Positions 36,664 to 46,815 of a DNA stretch of 64,000 bases are shown here, in pieces. Numbering within the stretch: the stretch's first letter is position 1; the number at the start of each line of letters is the position of its first letter. The notes below the pieces were generated by a model. That model was not told the origin of the DNA, made no database searches, and saw only the letters and a program-made list of their open reading frames with translations. The translations under genes were made by a program, and so were the position numbers. The stretch lies in the NCBI RefSeq assembly GCF_900101265.1, contig NZ_FMZS01000012.1, positions 186,001-250,000 on the forward strand. Reading direction: 5' to 3'. This DNA is from Massilia sp. PDC64 (lineage in GTDB: Bacteria > Pseudomonadota > Gammaproteobacteria > Burkholderiales > Burkholderiaceae_D).

Positions 36664-36740
36664 AAAATGAACCGCTCGCAGCGCCTCCTTCTGCAAAGGA
36701 GTAAACTGTTGCATGGCTGTTCATTTTGCAGTGCGGCGAT

Positions 36741-36769
36741 TGCGGCCGACCCTGTATCGGGTTATAATT
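36741..36769 (+). promoter_or_regulatory. sigma70 promoter of the rimP-nusA-infB operon
   Basis: TTGCGG (36741-36746), 17-base spacer and a perfect TATAAT (36764-36769). Start of transcription is expected near 36776, giving a leader of about 130 bases before rimP. Confidence 0.8.
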
Positions 36770-36830
36770 CGAAGCCTAACCCGAGTGCTTCCCAATATTG
36801 TTTTGGCGAACAAGCTCCAGTTGGGAATAC

Positions 36831-36860
36831 AAAAGATGGGCAGTTGCCCATTTTTTTTTT
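36831..36860 (+). terminator. terminator in the rimP leader (attenuator candidate)
   Basis: ATGGGC-AGTT-GCCCAT (36836-36851) preceded by AAAAG and followed by a long T-run. It sits between the promoter and the rimP GTG, so most transcripts could end after about 85 bases unless antiterminated. Leaders with premature terminators upstream of rimP are known in other proteobacteria, and NusA, encoded in this operon, acts on such hairpins; autoregulation is an inference. Confidence 0.75.
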
Positions 36861-36904
36861 GTTGAATCGTTTTGAGGGTCCGGCATCGGGCCGTGGAGAA
36901 ACCT

Positions 36905-37393
36905 GTGCAGTTGTTTGATCTGATTGCCAAGACAGTCAATGGGCTGGGCTACGATCTCGTCGACGTCGAGCGGGCCGAGCGTGGCATTCTGCGCGTGTTT
37001 ATCGACTTCCCGGCGGCGGTGGCGGACGAAAAGGGACCGATCTCGGTCGAGGATTGCGCCACGGTGAGCAACCAGCTGTCGCACGTGCTGATGGTCGAAA
37101 ACGTCGACTACGAGCGCCTGGAAGTGTCGTCGCCCGGACTGGACCGTCCGGTGCGCACCCTGGCCGACTTCGAACGCTTTGCCGGCAGCGAATGCACGGT
37201 CAAGCTGCGCGTCGCGATGCCCGGCACCGCGAACCGCAAGACCTACACGGGCATCCTGCATGCGCCGGAAGGCGAGAAGATCGGGTTGGAATTTGAAAGC
37301 AAGGATGGTCCGGCGTTGCTCGAATTTACGCTGGCCGAACTGGACAAGGCACGCCTGGTGCCAAAGGTGGATTTTAGGAGTCGCAAAGCATGA
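36905..37393 (+). CDS. rimP: ribosome maturation factor RimP
   Basis: Needed for maturation of the 30S ribosomal subunit. It is 162 residues from a GTG at 36905, chosen because GGAG lies seven bases upstream and the product starts MQLFDLIAKTVNGLGYDLVD as in related bacteria. The N-terminal alpha/beta domain has EDCATVSNQLSHVL and YERLEVSSPGLDRPV, the family signature; the C-terminal SH3-like domain follows with FAGSECTVKLRV. Its stop overlaps the nusA start (ATGA). It is the first gene of rimP-nusA-infB, behind a strong promoter and a leader terminator. Confidence 0.95.
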   Translation: MQLFDLIAKTVNGLGYDLVDVERAERGILRVFIDFPAAVADEKGPISVEDCATVSNQLSHVLMVENVDYERLEVSSPGLDRPVRTLADFERFAGSECTVKLRVAMPGTANRKTYTGILHAPEGEKIGLEFESKDGPALLEFTLAELDKARLVPKVDFRSRKA

Positions 37394-38955
37394 GTCGCGA
37401 AATTTTGTTACTGGTTGATGCGCTCGCGCGCGAAAAGAACGTCGACAAGGAGGTCGTCTTCGGCGCCCTCGAGTTCGCGCTGGCGCAAGCCACGAAAAAA
37501 CGCTATGAAGGCGATGTCGACATCCGCGTGAGCATCGACCGCGACAGCGGCGAGTTCGAAACCTTCCGCCGTTGGCACGTCGTGCCCGACGAGGCCGGCC
37601 TGCAACTGCCCGACCAGGAAATCCTGCACTTCGAAGCGAAGGAACAGATTCCGGACATCGAAGTCGACGAATACATCGAAGAACCGATCGAGTCGGTCGA
37701 GTTCGGCCGCCGCTTCGCCCAGGACACGAAACAGGTCGTGCTGCAGCGCGTCCGCGACGCCGAGCGCGAGCAGATCCTGCAGGACTTCCTGGAGCGCGGC
37801 GACGCGCTGGTCACCGGCACCATCAAGCGCATGGAGCGCGGCGATGCGATCGTCGAATCGGGCAAGATCGAGGCGCGCCTGCCGCGCGACCAGATGATCC
37901 CGAAGGAAAACCTGCGCATCGGCGACCGCGTCCGTGCCTACATCCTGCGCGTGGACCGCAACATGCGCGGCCCGCAGGTGATCCTGTCGCGCACGGCACC
38001 GGAATTCATCATGAAGCTGTTCGAACTCGAAGTGCCGGAGATCGAGCAGGGTCTGCTGCAGATCAAGTCGGCCGCCCGCGATCCGGGTGTGCGTGCGAAG
38101 ATCGCTGTCTTTACCGCGGACAAGCGCATCGACCCGATCGGTACCTGCGTCGGCATGCGCGGTTCGCGCGTGCAGGCCGTGACCGGCGAGCTGGGCGGCG
38201 AGCGCGTGGACATCGTGCTGTGGTCGGAAGATCCGGCCCAGTTCGTGATCGGCGCGCTGGCCCCGGCCAACGTGTCGTCGATCATGGTGGATGAAGAGAA
38301 GCACGCGATGGACGTCGTCGTCGACGAGGAAAACCTCGCGATCGCGATCGGCCGTTCGGGCCAGAACGTACGCCTGGCGTCCGAGCTGACCGGCTGGAAG
38401 ATCAACATCATGACCGCCGAAGAGTCGGCCAACAAGGCTGCCCAGGAAACCGCCGCCGTGCGCGCGCTGTTCATGGAAAAGCTGGACGTGGACGAGGAAG
38501 TGGCGAACATCCTGGTCGAGGAAGGCTTCTCGAGCCTTGAAGAAGTCGCATACGTGCCCATCTCCGAAATGCTGGAGATCGAATCGTTCGACGAGGACAC
38601 CGTCAACGAACTGCGCACCCGCGCACGCGACGCGCTGGTGACCGAGGCGATCGCATCCGAAGAAGGCCTCGAGGGTATGGACGAGGCGCTGGCCAACCTG
38701 GAAGGGATGGACCGCACCACCGCCGGCAAGCTGGGCCTGGCCGGTATCAAGACCCTGGAGCAATTCGCGGGTCTGGCCTACGACGAGTTCGCCGCCATCC
38801 TGGCGCTGCCGACAGATCGTGCCCGTGAACTGATCAAGAATGAATTTAATGATGTGACCGACGATGAGATGAAACTGGTCGACGCCAAGTACGACGACCG
38901 GGCCAAGGCCCTGCAGGCGAAAGCCTGGAGCCAGGTAGAAACGGCCAAGGCATAA
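37390..38955 (+). CDS. nusA: transcription termination/antitermination factor NusA
   Basis: Binds RNA polymerase and RNA to modulate pausing, termination and antitermination. It is 521 residues with the full domain set: N-terminal polymerase-binding domain (1-130), S1 domain (LVTGTIKRMERGDAIVESG), two KH domains (FTADKRIDPIGTCVGMRGSR and ENLAIAIGRSGQNVRLASEL), and two acidic C-terminal repeats (from about 370, EEVANILVEEGFSSLEEVAY, and about 440, LEGMDRTTAGKLGLAGIKTL). The gene overlaps rimP by four bases. It could also regulate its own operon through the leader hairpin upstream. Confidence 0.97.
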   Translation: MSREILLLVDALAREKNVDKEVVFGALEFALAQATKKRYEGDVDIRVSIDRDSGEFETFRRWHVVPDEAGLQLPDQEILHFEAKEQIPDIEVDEYIEEPIESVEFGRRFAQDTKQVVLQRVRDAEREQILQDFLERGDALVTGTIKRMERGDAIVESGKIEARLPRDQMIPKENLRIGDRVRAYILRVDRNMRGPQVILSRTAPEFIMKLFELEVPEIEQGLLQIKSAARDPGVRAKIAVFTADKRIDPIGTCVGMRGSRVQAVTGELGGERVDIVLWSEDPAQFVIGALAPANVSSIMVDEEKHAMDVVVDEENLAIAIGRSGQNVRLASELTGWKINIMTAEESANKAAQETAAVRALFMEKLDVDEEVANILVEEGFSSLEEVAYVPISEMLEIESFDEDTVNELRTRARDALVTEAIASEEGLEGMDEALANLEGMDRTTAGKLGLAGIKTLEQFAGLAYDEFAAILALPTDRARELIKNEFNDVTDDEMKLVDAKYDDRAKALQAKAWSQVETAKA

Positions 38956-38961
38956 ATGAGA

Positions 38962-39006
38962 CGCGAAAGACCGGAGCGTAACGCCTTCCGGTCTTCGCGC
39001 TTTATT
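38962..39006 (+). terminator. hairpin between nusA and infB
   Basis: CGCGA(A)AGACCGG (38962-38974) pairs with CCGGTCTTCGCG (38988-38999), one bulged A, followed by CTTTATT. With so short a U-run it is more likely a partial terminator or an RNase processing/stability element inside the operon. Confidence 0.5.
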
Positions 39007-39056
39007 AAGCTAGCAAATTTCTTTATCATCTCGCGACACATAGAAAAGAGGACTGA

Positions 39057-41954
39057 ATGGCGAGTAACAACGTAGCCCAATTTGCCACCGAACTGAAGAT
39101 GCCTGCAGACTTGCTGCTGACGCAGCTGCGTTCTGCCGGCGTCGAGAAAAGTTCGACGTCAGATCCCTTGTCCAAGGATGATAAGGATAAGCTGCTGAAC
39201 CATCTGCGCCGTACCCACGGTGCCGCCGAATCGGGCGAAAAGAAGAAGATCACGGTGACCCGCAAGGAAACCTCCGAGATCAAGCAGGCTGACGCCAGTG
39301 GCAAGTCGCGCACGATCCAGGTCGAAGTGCGCAAGAAGCGCACCTTCGTGCAGCGTGACGATCTCGTCACGCCGAAAGCGGCTGCCCAGCAGTCGCCGGT
39401 GATCGACGCTGCCGAACAGGCACGTCGCGAAGAAGAAGCGCGCCGTCAGGCAGAGCTGATCGCGCGTCAGGAAGCGGAACTGCGCGAGAAGCAGGAACGC
39501 CTGGCCAAGCTCGAATCCGAAAAGGCCGAGCAGGCCCGCGCGGCCGAAGAGCAGGCCAAGCGCGACGCGGAAGAGCGCGCCAAGCGCGAAGCCGCGGAAG
39601 CCGAGGCAGCGCGTGCCAACGAAGCGCAGAAAGCAGCGCAGGCGTCGAGCGGCGCCGCGAACGCCGCCGAGGAAGCGAAGCGCGCGGCCGCCGAGGAAGC
39701 CAAGAAAGCGGCTGCCGAGGAAGCCAAGCGCAAGGCCGAAGAGGCCGCCAAGGAGGCCGCGGAACGTGCCGCCGCCACCGAGCGTGCGCGCAAGGCCGTG
39801 GCCGATGAAGTCGCCCAGATCAAGGCGATGATGGCCCAGCCGCGCCGCGTGATCAAGGCGCCGGAAGTGGTGCCGGCCGCGAAACCGAAGGCGGCCGAAC
39901 CGAGCACGCTGCACAAGCCGGCGACGGCTGCCGCGAAGCCGGCCGAAGCCAAGCCGGCCGACGGCGCGGGCGCGGGCGCCCGCGGCAAGCCGGGCGACAA
40001 GAAATCGATCAAGTCGGCCAACGTGGCCTCCACGTGGTCGGACGAGAAGAAGCGCGGCGGTCCGGGCGCCGGCACGAAGGGTCGCGGCAACGCGGCACCG
40101 ACGGGCCGCGACGGCTGGCGTGCGGGCGGCGGCCGTGGCGGCCGTCGTGGCGGCCACGACGAGCGCGAATCGAACTTCCAGGCCCCGACCGAAGCCATCG
40201 TCAAGGATGTCTACGTGCCGGAGACCATCACCGTCGCCGAACTGGCGCACAAGATGGCCGTCAAGGCATCGGAAGTCATCAAGCAGCTGATGAAGCTGGG
40301 CCAGATGTGCACCATCAACCAGGTGCTGGACCAGGAAACCGCGATGATCGTGGTGGAAGAGATGGGCCACAAGGCCTTCGCCGCCGCCGTCGACGATCCG
40401 GAAGCGCTGCTGGCCGACCAGGGCGAGCACCACGAATTCGAGGCCAAGCCGCGTGCGCCGGTCGTGACCGTCATGGGTCACGTCGACCACGGCAAGACCT
40501 CGCTGCTGGACTACATCCGTCGCGCCAAAGTGGCGGCGGGCGAGGCCGGCGGCATTACGCAGCATATCGGTGCATACCACGTGGATACCCCGCGCGGCAT
40601 GATCACGTTCCTGGATACCCCGGGTCACGAGGCCTTCACGGCGATGCGTGCCCGCGGTGCCAAGGCGACCGACATCGTCATCCTCGTGGTGGCGGCGGAC
40701 GACGGCGTGATGCCGCAGACGAAGGAAGCGATCGCCCACGCGAAAGCGGCCGGCGTGCCCCTCGTCGTGGCGATCAACAAGATCGACAAGCAGGGTGCGA
40801 ACACCGACCGCGTGACGCAGGAACTGGTCGCGGAAGGCGTCGTGCCGGAAGAATACGGTGGCGATTCGCCGTTCGTCCCGGTGTCGGCGAAGACCGGCCA
40901 GGGCATCGACGACCTGCTGGAAAACGTGCTGCTGCAGGCCGAAGTGCTGGAACTGAAGGCACCGGTGGAATCGCCGGCGCGCGGTCTCGTCGTCGAGGCC
41001 CGCCTGGACAAGGGCCGCGGCCCGGTCGCGACGATCCTCGTGCAGTCGGGTACCCTGAAGCGCGGCGACGTCGTGCTGGCGGGTTCGTCGTTCGGCCGCG
41101 TCCGTGCGATGCTGGACGAGAACGGCAAGGCGGTGGCGGAAGCCGGCCCGTCGATCCCGGTCGAGATCCAGGGTCTGACGGAAGTGCCGAGCGCCGGCGA
41201 GGAAGCGATGGTCATGGCCGACGAGCGCAAGGCGCGCGAGATCGCCCTGTTCCGTCAAGGTAAGTTCCGCGACGTGAAACTGGCGAAACAGCAGGCCGCG
41301 AAGCTGGAAAACATGTTCGACCAGATGGCCGAGGGCGAGGTCAAGAACCTGCCGCTCATCATCAAGACGGACGTGCAGGGTTCGCAGGAAGCGCTGGTCG
41401 GCTCGCTGCAGAAGCTGTCGACGTCGGAAGTGCGCGTGCAGATCGTGCACGCGGCCGTCGGCGGCATCACCGAGTCGGACGTCAACCTGGCGACCGCGTC
41501 GAAGGCAGTCATCATCGGCTTCAACGCCCGTGCCGACGCCCAGGCGCGCAAGCTGGCGGAAACGAACGGCGTCGACATCCGTTACTACAGCATCATTTAC
41601 GATGCGATCGACGAGATCAAGACGGCGCTGTCGGGCATGCTGGCACCGGAAAAGCGCGAGCACGTCACTGGCCAGGTGGAAATCCGCCAGGTCATCCTCG
41701 TGTCGAAAGTCGGCGCGATCGCGGGCTGCCTCGTCACGGACGGCGTCGTCAAGCGTACCTCGTCGGTCCGCCTGCTGCGCAACAACATCGTCGTGTGGAC
41801 GGGCGAGATCGACTCGCTCAAGCGCTTCAAGGACGACGTCAAGGAAGTGCGCGCCGGTCTGGAGTGCGGTCTGTCGCTGAAGAACTACAACGACATCCAG
41901 GTCGGCGACGTCCTGGAAGTGTTCGAAGTTCAGGAAGTGGCGCGTACGCTGTAA
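39057..41954 (+). CDS. infB: translation initiation factor IF-2
   Basis: The GTPase that brings fMet-tRNA to the 30S subunit and promotes subunit joining. It is 965 residues. The N-terminal IF2_N domain (VAQFATELKMPADLLLTQL) is followed by a long Glu/Lys/Ala-rich, highly charged helical linker (about 110-270) and a basic Gly/Arg stretch, then a second IF2_N (ETITVAELAHKMAVKASEVI). The G domain starts near residue 474 with GHVDHGKTS, then DTPGHEAF and NKIDK, and domains II-IV follow to VFEVQEVARTL. GAGGA precedes the ATG. A terminator-like double hairpin follows the gene, before rbfA. Confidence 0.97.
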   Translation: MASNNVAQFATELKMPADLLLTQLRSAGVEKSSTSDPLSKDDKDKLLNHLRRTHGAAESGEKKKITVTRKETSEIKQADASGKSRTIQVEVRKKRTFVQRDDLVTPKAAAQQSPVIDAAEQARREEEARRQAELIARQEAELREKQERLAKLESEKAEQARAAEEQAKRDAEERAKREAAEAEAARANEAQKAAQASSGAANAAEEAKRAAAEEAKKAAAEEAKRKAEEAAKEAAERAAATERARKAVADEVAQIKAMMAQPRRVIKAPEVVPAAKPKAAEPSTLHKPATAAAKPAEAKPADGAGAGARGKPGDKKSIKSANVASTWSDEKKRGGPGAGTKGRGNAAPTGRDGWRAGGGRGGRRGGHDERESNFQAPTEAIVKDVYVPETITVAELAHKMAVKASEVIKQLMKLGQMCTINQVLDQETAMIVVEEMGHKAFAAAVDDPEALLADQGEHHEFEAKPRAPVVTVMGHVDHGKTSLLDYIRRAKVAAGEAGGITQHIGAYHVDTPRGMITFLDTPGHEAFTAMRARGAKATDIVILVVAADDGVMPQTKEAIAHAKAAGVPLVVAINKIDKQGANTDRVTQELVAEGVVPEEYGGDSPFVPVSAKTGQGIDDLLENVLLQAEVLELKAPVESPARGLVVEARLDKGRGPVATILVQSGTLKRGDVVLAGSSFGRVRAMLDENGKAVAEAGPSIPVEIQGLTEVPSAGEEAMVMADERKAREIALFRQGKFRDVKLAKQQAAKLENMFDQMAEGEVKNLPLIIKTDVQGSQEALVGSLQKLSTSEVRVQIVHAAVGGITESDVNLATASKAVIIGFNARADAQARKLAETNGVDIRYYSIIYDAIDEIKTALSGMLAPEKREHVTGQVEIRQVILVSKVGAIAGCLVTDGVVKRTSSVRLLRNNIVVWTGEIDSLKRFKDDVKEVRAGLECGLSLKNYNDIQVGDVLEVFEVQEVARTL

Positions 41955-41960
41955 ATCGGA

Positions 41961-42035
41961 CGCTCCTTGATTAAGGAGTAGCATTGGGGCTGGCAGGCCT
42001 GCGCCGTGGCGCGGGCCGCTGGCCCCAAGTTTTTT
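41961..42035 (+). terminator. double hairpin with T-run between infB and rbfA
   Basis: A small stem (CTCCTT 41962-41967 with AAGGAG 41972-41977) is followed by a longer one (TTGGGGC 41983-41989 with GCCCCAA 42021-42027, inner GC-rich pairs) and TTTTTTT at 42029-42035, 18 bases before the rbfA ATG. It looks like a true terminator within a block usually transcribed as one operon. Confidence 0.7.
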
Positions 42036-42052
42036 TATAAGCAGTCAATAAC

Positions 42053-42451
42053 ATGGCAAAACACAGCAAAAGCATTCCCCAGCGCGGCCTGCGCGTTGCC
42101 GACCAGATCCAGAAGGACCTGTCGGAACTAATCGCCTTCGAACTGAAGGATCCGCGCGTCGGCATGGTCACCATCAGCGAGGTCAAGTTGACGCCTGACT
42201 ACGCGCACGCGAAGATTTATTTCACGCTGCTCAAGGACAGCCCGGAAGAGGTCAAGCAGACCCTGGAAGGCCTGACCAAGGCGGCCGGCTTCCTGCGCAA
42301 CCTGCTCGGCAAGCGCCTGCACATCCACACCTTGCCGCAGCTGCATTTCGTGCACGACACGTCGACGAGCCGCGGCCTCGCGATGTCGGCGCTGATCGAC
42401 CAGGCGAACGCGACCCGGGCATTGGACGACGAAGATTCGGATTCCGAGTGA
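42053..42451 (+). CDS. rbfA: ribosome-binding factor A
   Basis: A 30S assembly factor, needed for 16S rRNA 5'-end maturation and growth in the cold. It is 132 residues with the KH-like fold: GLRVADQIQKDLSELIAFEL, DPRVGMVTISEVKLTPDYAHAK and LHIHTLPQLHFVHDTS, all family signatures (shown as short pieces). An acidic tail (DDEDSDSE) ends the protein. The stop overlaps the truB start (GTGA). Initiation at ATG 42053 follows closely on the terminator-like structure, so its expression could depend on readthrough. Confidence 0.95.
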   Translation: MAKHSKSIPQRGLRVADQIQKDLSELIAFELKDPRVGMVTISEVKLTPDYAHAKIYFTLLKDSPEEVKQTLEGLTKAAGFLRNLLGKRLHIHTLPQLHFVHDTSTSRGLAMSALIDQANATRALDDEDSDSE

Positions 42452-43371
42452 ACGCACGTCCTCCGAAAAAGCCCCGCGACCTCGTCGACGGGGTGCTCCT
42501 CATCGACAAGCCGGTGGGCCTGTCGTCGAACGATGCGCTGATCAAGGCGAAACGCGTCGTCAACGCGAAGAAGGCCGGCCACACGGGCACGCTGGACCCG
42601 TTCGCCACGGGCCTGCTGCCGCTGTGCTTCGGCGAGGCGACCAAGTTTTCGCAGGACCTGCTGGAAGCGGACAAGACGTATGACGCCGTCGTCCACCTGG
42701 GCATCACGACGACCACCGGCGATACGGAGGGCGAGGCTGTCGAGACGCGCCCTGTCGCCGTGACGCCGGAACAGATCGAAGCGGCGCTGGCGAAGTTCCG
42801 CGGCCCCATCCTGCAGATTCCGCCGATGTACTCGGCCCTGAAGCGCGACGGCAAGGCGTTGTACGAGTACGCGCGCGAAGGCATCGTGCTGGAGCGCGAA
42901 GCCCGTCCCGTGACGATCCACAAGCTCGAGATGCTGGCGTACGACGCGCCGATGCTCACCATCCGCGTCACGTGCAGCAAGGGCACGTACGTGCGCGTGC
43001 TGGGCGAGGACATCGGCGCCGAGCTCGGCTGCGGCGCGCACCTGAACGCGCTGCGCCGCATCCAGGTCGGCAACCTGACCGTCGACGGCATGGTGACGCT
43101 GGAACAGTTGCAGGCGCACGACAATCCGCTGTCGTTGCTGGCGCCCGTCGACGCGCTGCTGTCGAGCTTTCCCCGCGTCGAGCTCACGCAAGAGCTGGCA
43201 GCCCGCTTCCTCAACGGCCAGCGGCTCGCGCTGAACCGCGAGCCGGTGACTTTGCCGGACACCCAGGGCAGGGTGCGCGTGTACCACGACGATAAACTGC
43301 TGGGCACCGCGATCCTGCAGGACTACGGCGTGCTGGCGCCGGAACGGCTGATCGCCCGGCCGCAGGGCTAA
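42448..43371 (+). CDS. truB: tRNA pseudouridine 55 synthase
   Basis: Makes pseudouridine 55 in the T-loop of tRNAs. It is 307 residues from a GTG that overlaps the rbfA stop (GTGA). The catalytic Asp50 lies in HTGTLDPFATGLLP, preceded by VLLIDKPVGLSSNDAL. Further motifs are TYDAVVHLGITTTTGDTEGE, PPMYSALKRDGKALYEYAR and CSKGTYVRVLGEDIG. The C-terminal PUA-like part is RFLNGQRLAL to the end. Standard length and architecture. Co-translated with rbfA. Confidence 0.96.
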   Translation: MNARPPKKPRDLVDGVLLIDKPVGLSSNDALIKAKRVVNAKKAGHTGTLDPFATGLLPLCFGEATKFSQDLLEADKTYDAVVHLGITTTTGDTEGEAVETRPVAVTPEQIEAALAKFRGPILQIPPMYSALKRDGKALYEYAREGIVLEREARPVTIHKLEMLAYDAPMLTIRVTCSKGTYVRVLGEDIGAELGCGAHLNALRRIQVGNLTVDGMVTLEQLQAHDNPLSLLAPVDALLSSFPRVELTQELAARFLNGQRLALNREPVTLPDTQGRVRVYHDDKLLGTAILQDYGVLAPERLIARPQG

Positions 43372-43411
43372 ATAGCTTGCTCTGGCGTCAACATTGCGCC
43401 ATCATCAAGGG

Positions 43412-43960
43412 ATGCAAGCGACCGCATCCATTCCTGCCCAAGCGCAACTGGCCGGCCGGGCCACAGGCGCCATGTTCTTCTCCGTATTCGGCGCCGTGTG
43501 GCTCGAAGGCTGGGCGCGAAGCGCCCATGCCGGCATGCCGGCGGGCGTCGGCATCGCCGTGCTGGCGTTGGCCCTGCTGGTCGTCGCCTGGCGCCGCTAT
43601 CGCCGCTACGCGCCCGCGCTGGCGCAGGAGCAGGACACGCCTGAGCGGCGCCGCATGAAGCGGGTCTTCAACATTGTGAACGCCGGACAATGGATCGCCA
43701 TCTTCGTCCTCGCGCAGGTACTGATCCATCTCGGCCAGGGCGCCTGGATCATCCCGATGGCCATCGCCATCATCGGCCTGCACTTCCTGCCGCTGGCCCA
43801 TGTGTTCAAGAATCCGCCGCACTACGTGACGGGTCTCGCCATGGTCGCATTCGCCGGACTGTATCCGTTGCTGGCCGGCGACGGCCCGACGGCGCCGGTG
43901 GGTTTCCTCGGCGCCGGACTCATCCTGTGGCTCAGCGCCGCCTGGGCGTTGCGCGCCTGA
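43412..43960 (+). CDS. unassigned inner-membrane protein
   Basis: A 182-residue hydrophobic protein with about five transmembrane segments (FFSVFGAVWLEGW, GVGIAVLALALLVVAW, WIAIFVLAQVLIHL, WIIPMAIAIIGLHFLPLA, GLILWLSAAWAL). I do not recognise a characterised family; small DUF-type membrane proteins of this shape (with FKNPPHYVTG) are common in proteobacteria. ATG 43412 is preferred to an upstream TTG, although AAGGG lies very close to it. It sits between truB and typA and there is no functional hint beyond that. Confidence 0.7.
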   Translation: MQATASIPAQAQLAGRATGAMFFSVFGAVWLEGWARSAHAGMPAGVGIAVLALALLVVAWRRYRRYAPALAQEQDTPERRRMKRVFNIVNAGQWIAIFVLAQVLIHLGQGAWIIPMAIAIIGLHFLPLAHVFKNPPHYVTGLAMVAFAGLYPLLAGDGPTAPVGFLGAGLILWLSAAWALRA

Positions 43961-44034
43961 CGTCATCGGCATTCAACAATTCGCCGTTATTCTGGTGTTG
44001 CAGGCCGCTGCGGTGCAGCAGGGGCCTGTAAGCG

Positions 44035-44043
44035 TGCTATACT
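44035..44043 (+). promoter_or_regulatory. extended -10 promoter of typA
   Basis: TGCTATACT (TGn plus TATACT) about 70 bases upstream of the typA ATG. The -35 region is not consensus, as is usual for extended -10 promoters. Confidence 0.5.
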
Positions 44044-44113
44044 AGTGGGTTCCGGAAGTCGAAAGTCTCGAGTTCTTCCGCCCATCACGCAACATTTACT
44101 GCTGAAAACGCAT

Positions 44114-45952
<1,839 letters not shown>

Positions 45953-45974
45953 GCGCGCTTTTGCCGGACCGACG

Positions 45975-46004
45975 AAAAACCCGCTGCTTGCAGCGGGTTT
46001 TTTT
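45975..46004 (+). terminator. terminator of typA
   Basis: AAACCCGCTGC (45977-45987) pairs with GCAGCGGGTTT (45990-46000), with T to 46004. A textbook rho-independent terminator. Confidence 0.92.
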
Positions 46005-46089
46005 ATGGCTCAGGAATCCATCGATTTGGCTTCCTGAGCAAGGACAAAACGATGTGGTTATTGCATTGGAAGGAATAACATTATTTCCA

Positions 46090-46110
46090 CTTAATTGACT
46101 TCCAATTAAG
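46090..46110. promoter_or_regulatory. candidate operator upstream of the motif-protein cluster
   Basis: CTTAATTG (46090-46097) and CAATTAAG (46103-46110) are perfect 8-bp inverted repeats 5 bp apart. A second nested pair, TTGGAAG (46066-46072) and CTTCCAA (46099-46105), overlaps it. Both lie in an AT-rich stretch about 115-160 bases before the first gene of the cluster. A regulator dimer site is plausible; no clear -10/-35 pair was found. Confidence 0.45.
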
Positions 46111-46225
46111 GCAAAAGCGGTCCCGACGCAGCCGTCCCGATTGGCCACAAGCCGCAGAGGAACCGAAGCGGACGCGCGGGGAAGCCCGAAGAGATTCCGT
46201 CGATCACAATAACACTGGAGATACC

Positions 46226-46735
46226 ATGAAACTGCTGAAACAACTGACCGTCGTTGCCGCCCTGTCCTCGATCGCTTCGTACGCATCGGCCCTGACCCCG
46301 ATCGCCGATGCCGAACTGTCCAAGGTCTCGGGCCGTGACGGTGTGTCGATCGCCGCTGACCTGCATGTGAACATCGGTTCGTTCGTCTACACGGACACCG
46401 ATGCCGCAGGCGGCTCGGTGAGCTTCAACAACATCAAGATCGCCGGTGCAATCGCTGCAACCATCGACATCATCAACAACGCCACGTTCCAGGCCGAAGC
46501 CAGCGCAGCGTCGGGCGCATCGAGCGTCCTGGGCGTGACCGGCGGTACCGGCCTGGCTGCCTTCATGCCGGCCGGCGACGTCGTCAAGATCGCCATCCCG
46601 CTGATCGACACCAACAAGAACCTGAGCATGTCCGTTGACTCGATCAAGATGGGCAACTCGAACGCTTCCTACGGTTCGTTCGCTGCCAACGATATCAAGC
46701 TGCAAGGCACCACCGTCTACATCTGGGCGCACTAA
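46226..46735 (+). CDS. exported motif protein 1 (FilA/DUF6160-like)
   Basis: A 169-residue secreted protein of unknown function. A Sec signal peptide (1-22, ending YASA) is followed at once by residues 25-42, PIADAELSKVSGRDGVSI, a short motif repeated in four other proteins of this cluster. The rest (to residue 169) is Ala/Ser/Asn/Ile-rich, without Cys, of alternating hydrophobic pattern, suggesting beta structure. GGAGA lies upstream of the ATG, and its own terminator follows (46757-46789), so it can be a separate, perhaps abundant, transcript. It resembles proteins annotated DUF6160 or FilA near putative pilus genes; that link is from memory and unverified. Confidence 0.8.
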   Translation: MKLLKQLTVVAALSSIASYASALTPIADAELSKVSGRDGVSIAADLHVNIGSFVYTDTDAAGGSVSFNNIKIAGAIAATIDIINNATFQAEASAASGASSVLGVTGGTGLAAFMPAGDVVKIAIPLIDTNKNLSMSVDSIKMGNSNASYGSFAANDIKLQGTTVYIWAH

Positions 46736-46756
46736 GCACCTCGGGTTGGGTGATGG

Positions 46757-46789
46757 ACGGCCCGCGGGCTTGCCCCGGGCCGTTTTTTT
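46757..46789 (+). terminator. terminator after motif protein 1
   Basis: ACGGCCCG (46757-46764) pairs with CGGGCCGT (46776-46783), inner GGGC/CCC pairs, then TTTTTT. It separates the first motif-protein gene from the three that follow. Confidence 0.8.
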
Positions 46790-46815
46790 GAGCTTGTTTT
46801 TCCTCTGGTTCGACC

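Noticed and set aside
36667..36918. Plus-strand frame of 83 codons between rluB and rimP
   Set aside because: It runs across the rimP promoter and through the terminator, where the T-run gives poly-Phe; not a plausible gene.
46011..46225. Sigma54 promoter upstream of motif protein 1
   Set aside because: TGGC...GC near 46027-46039 has the wrong spacing (10 instead of 12 from GG to GC).
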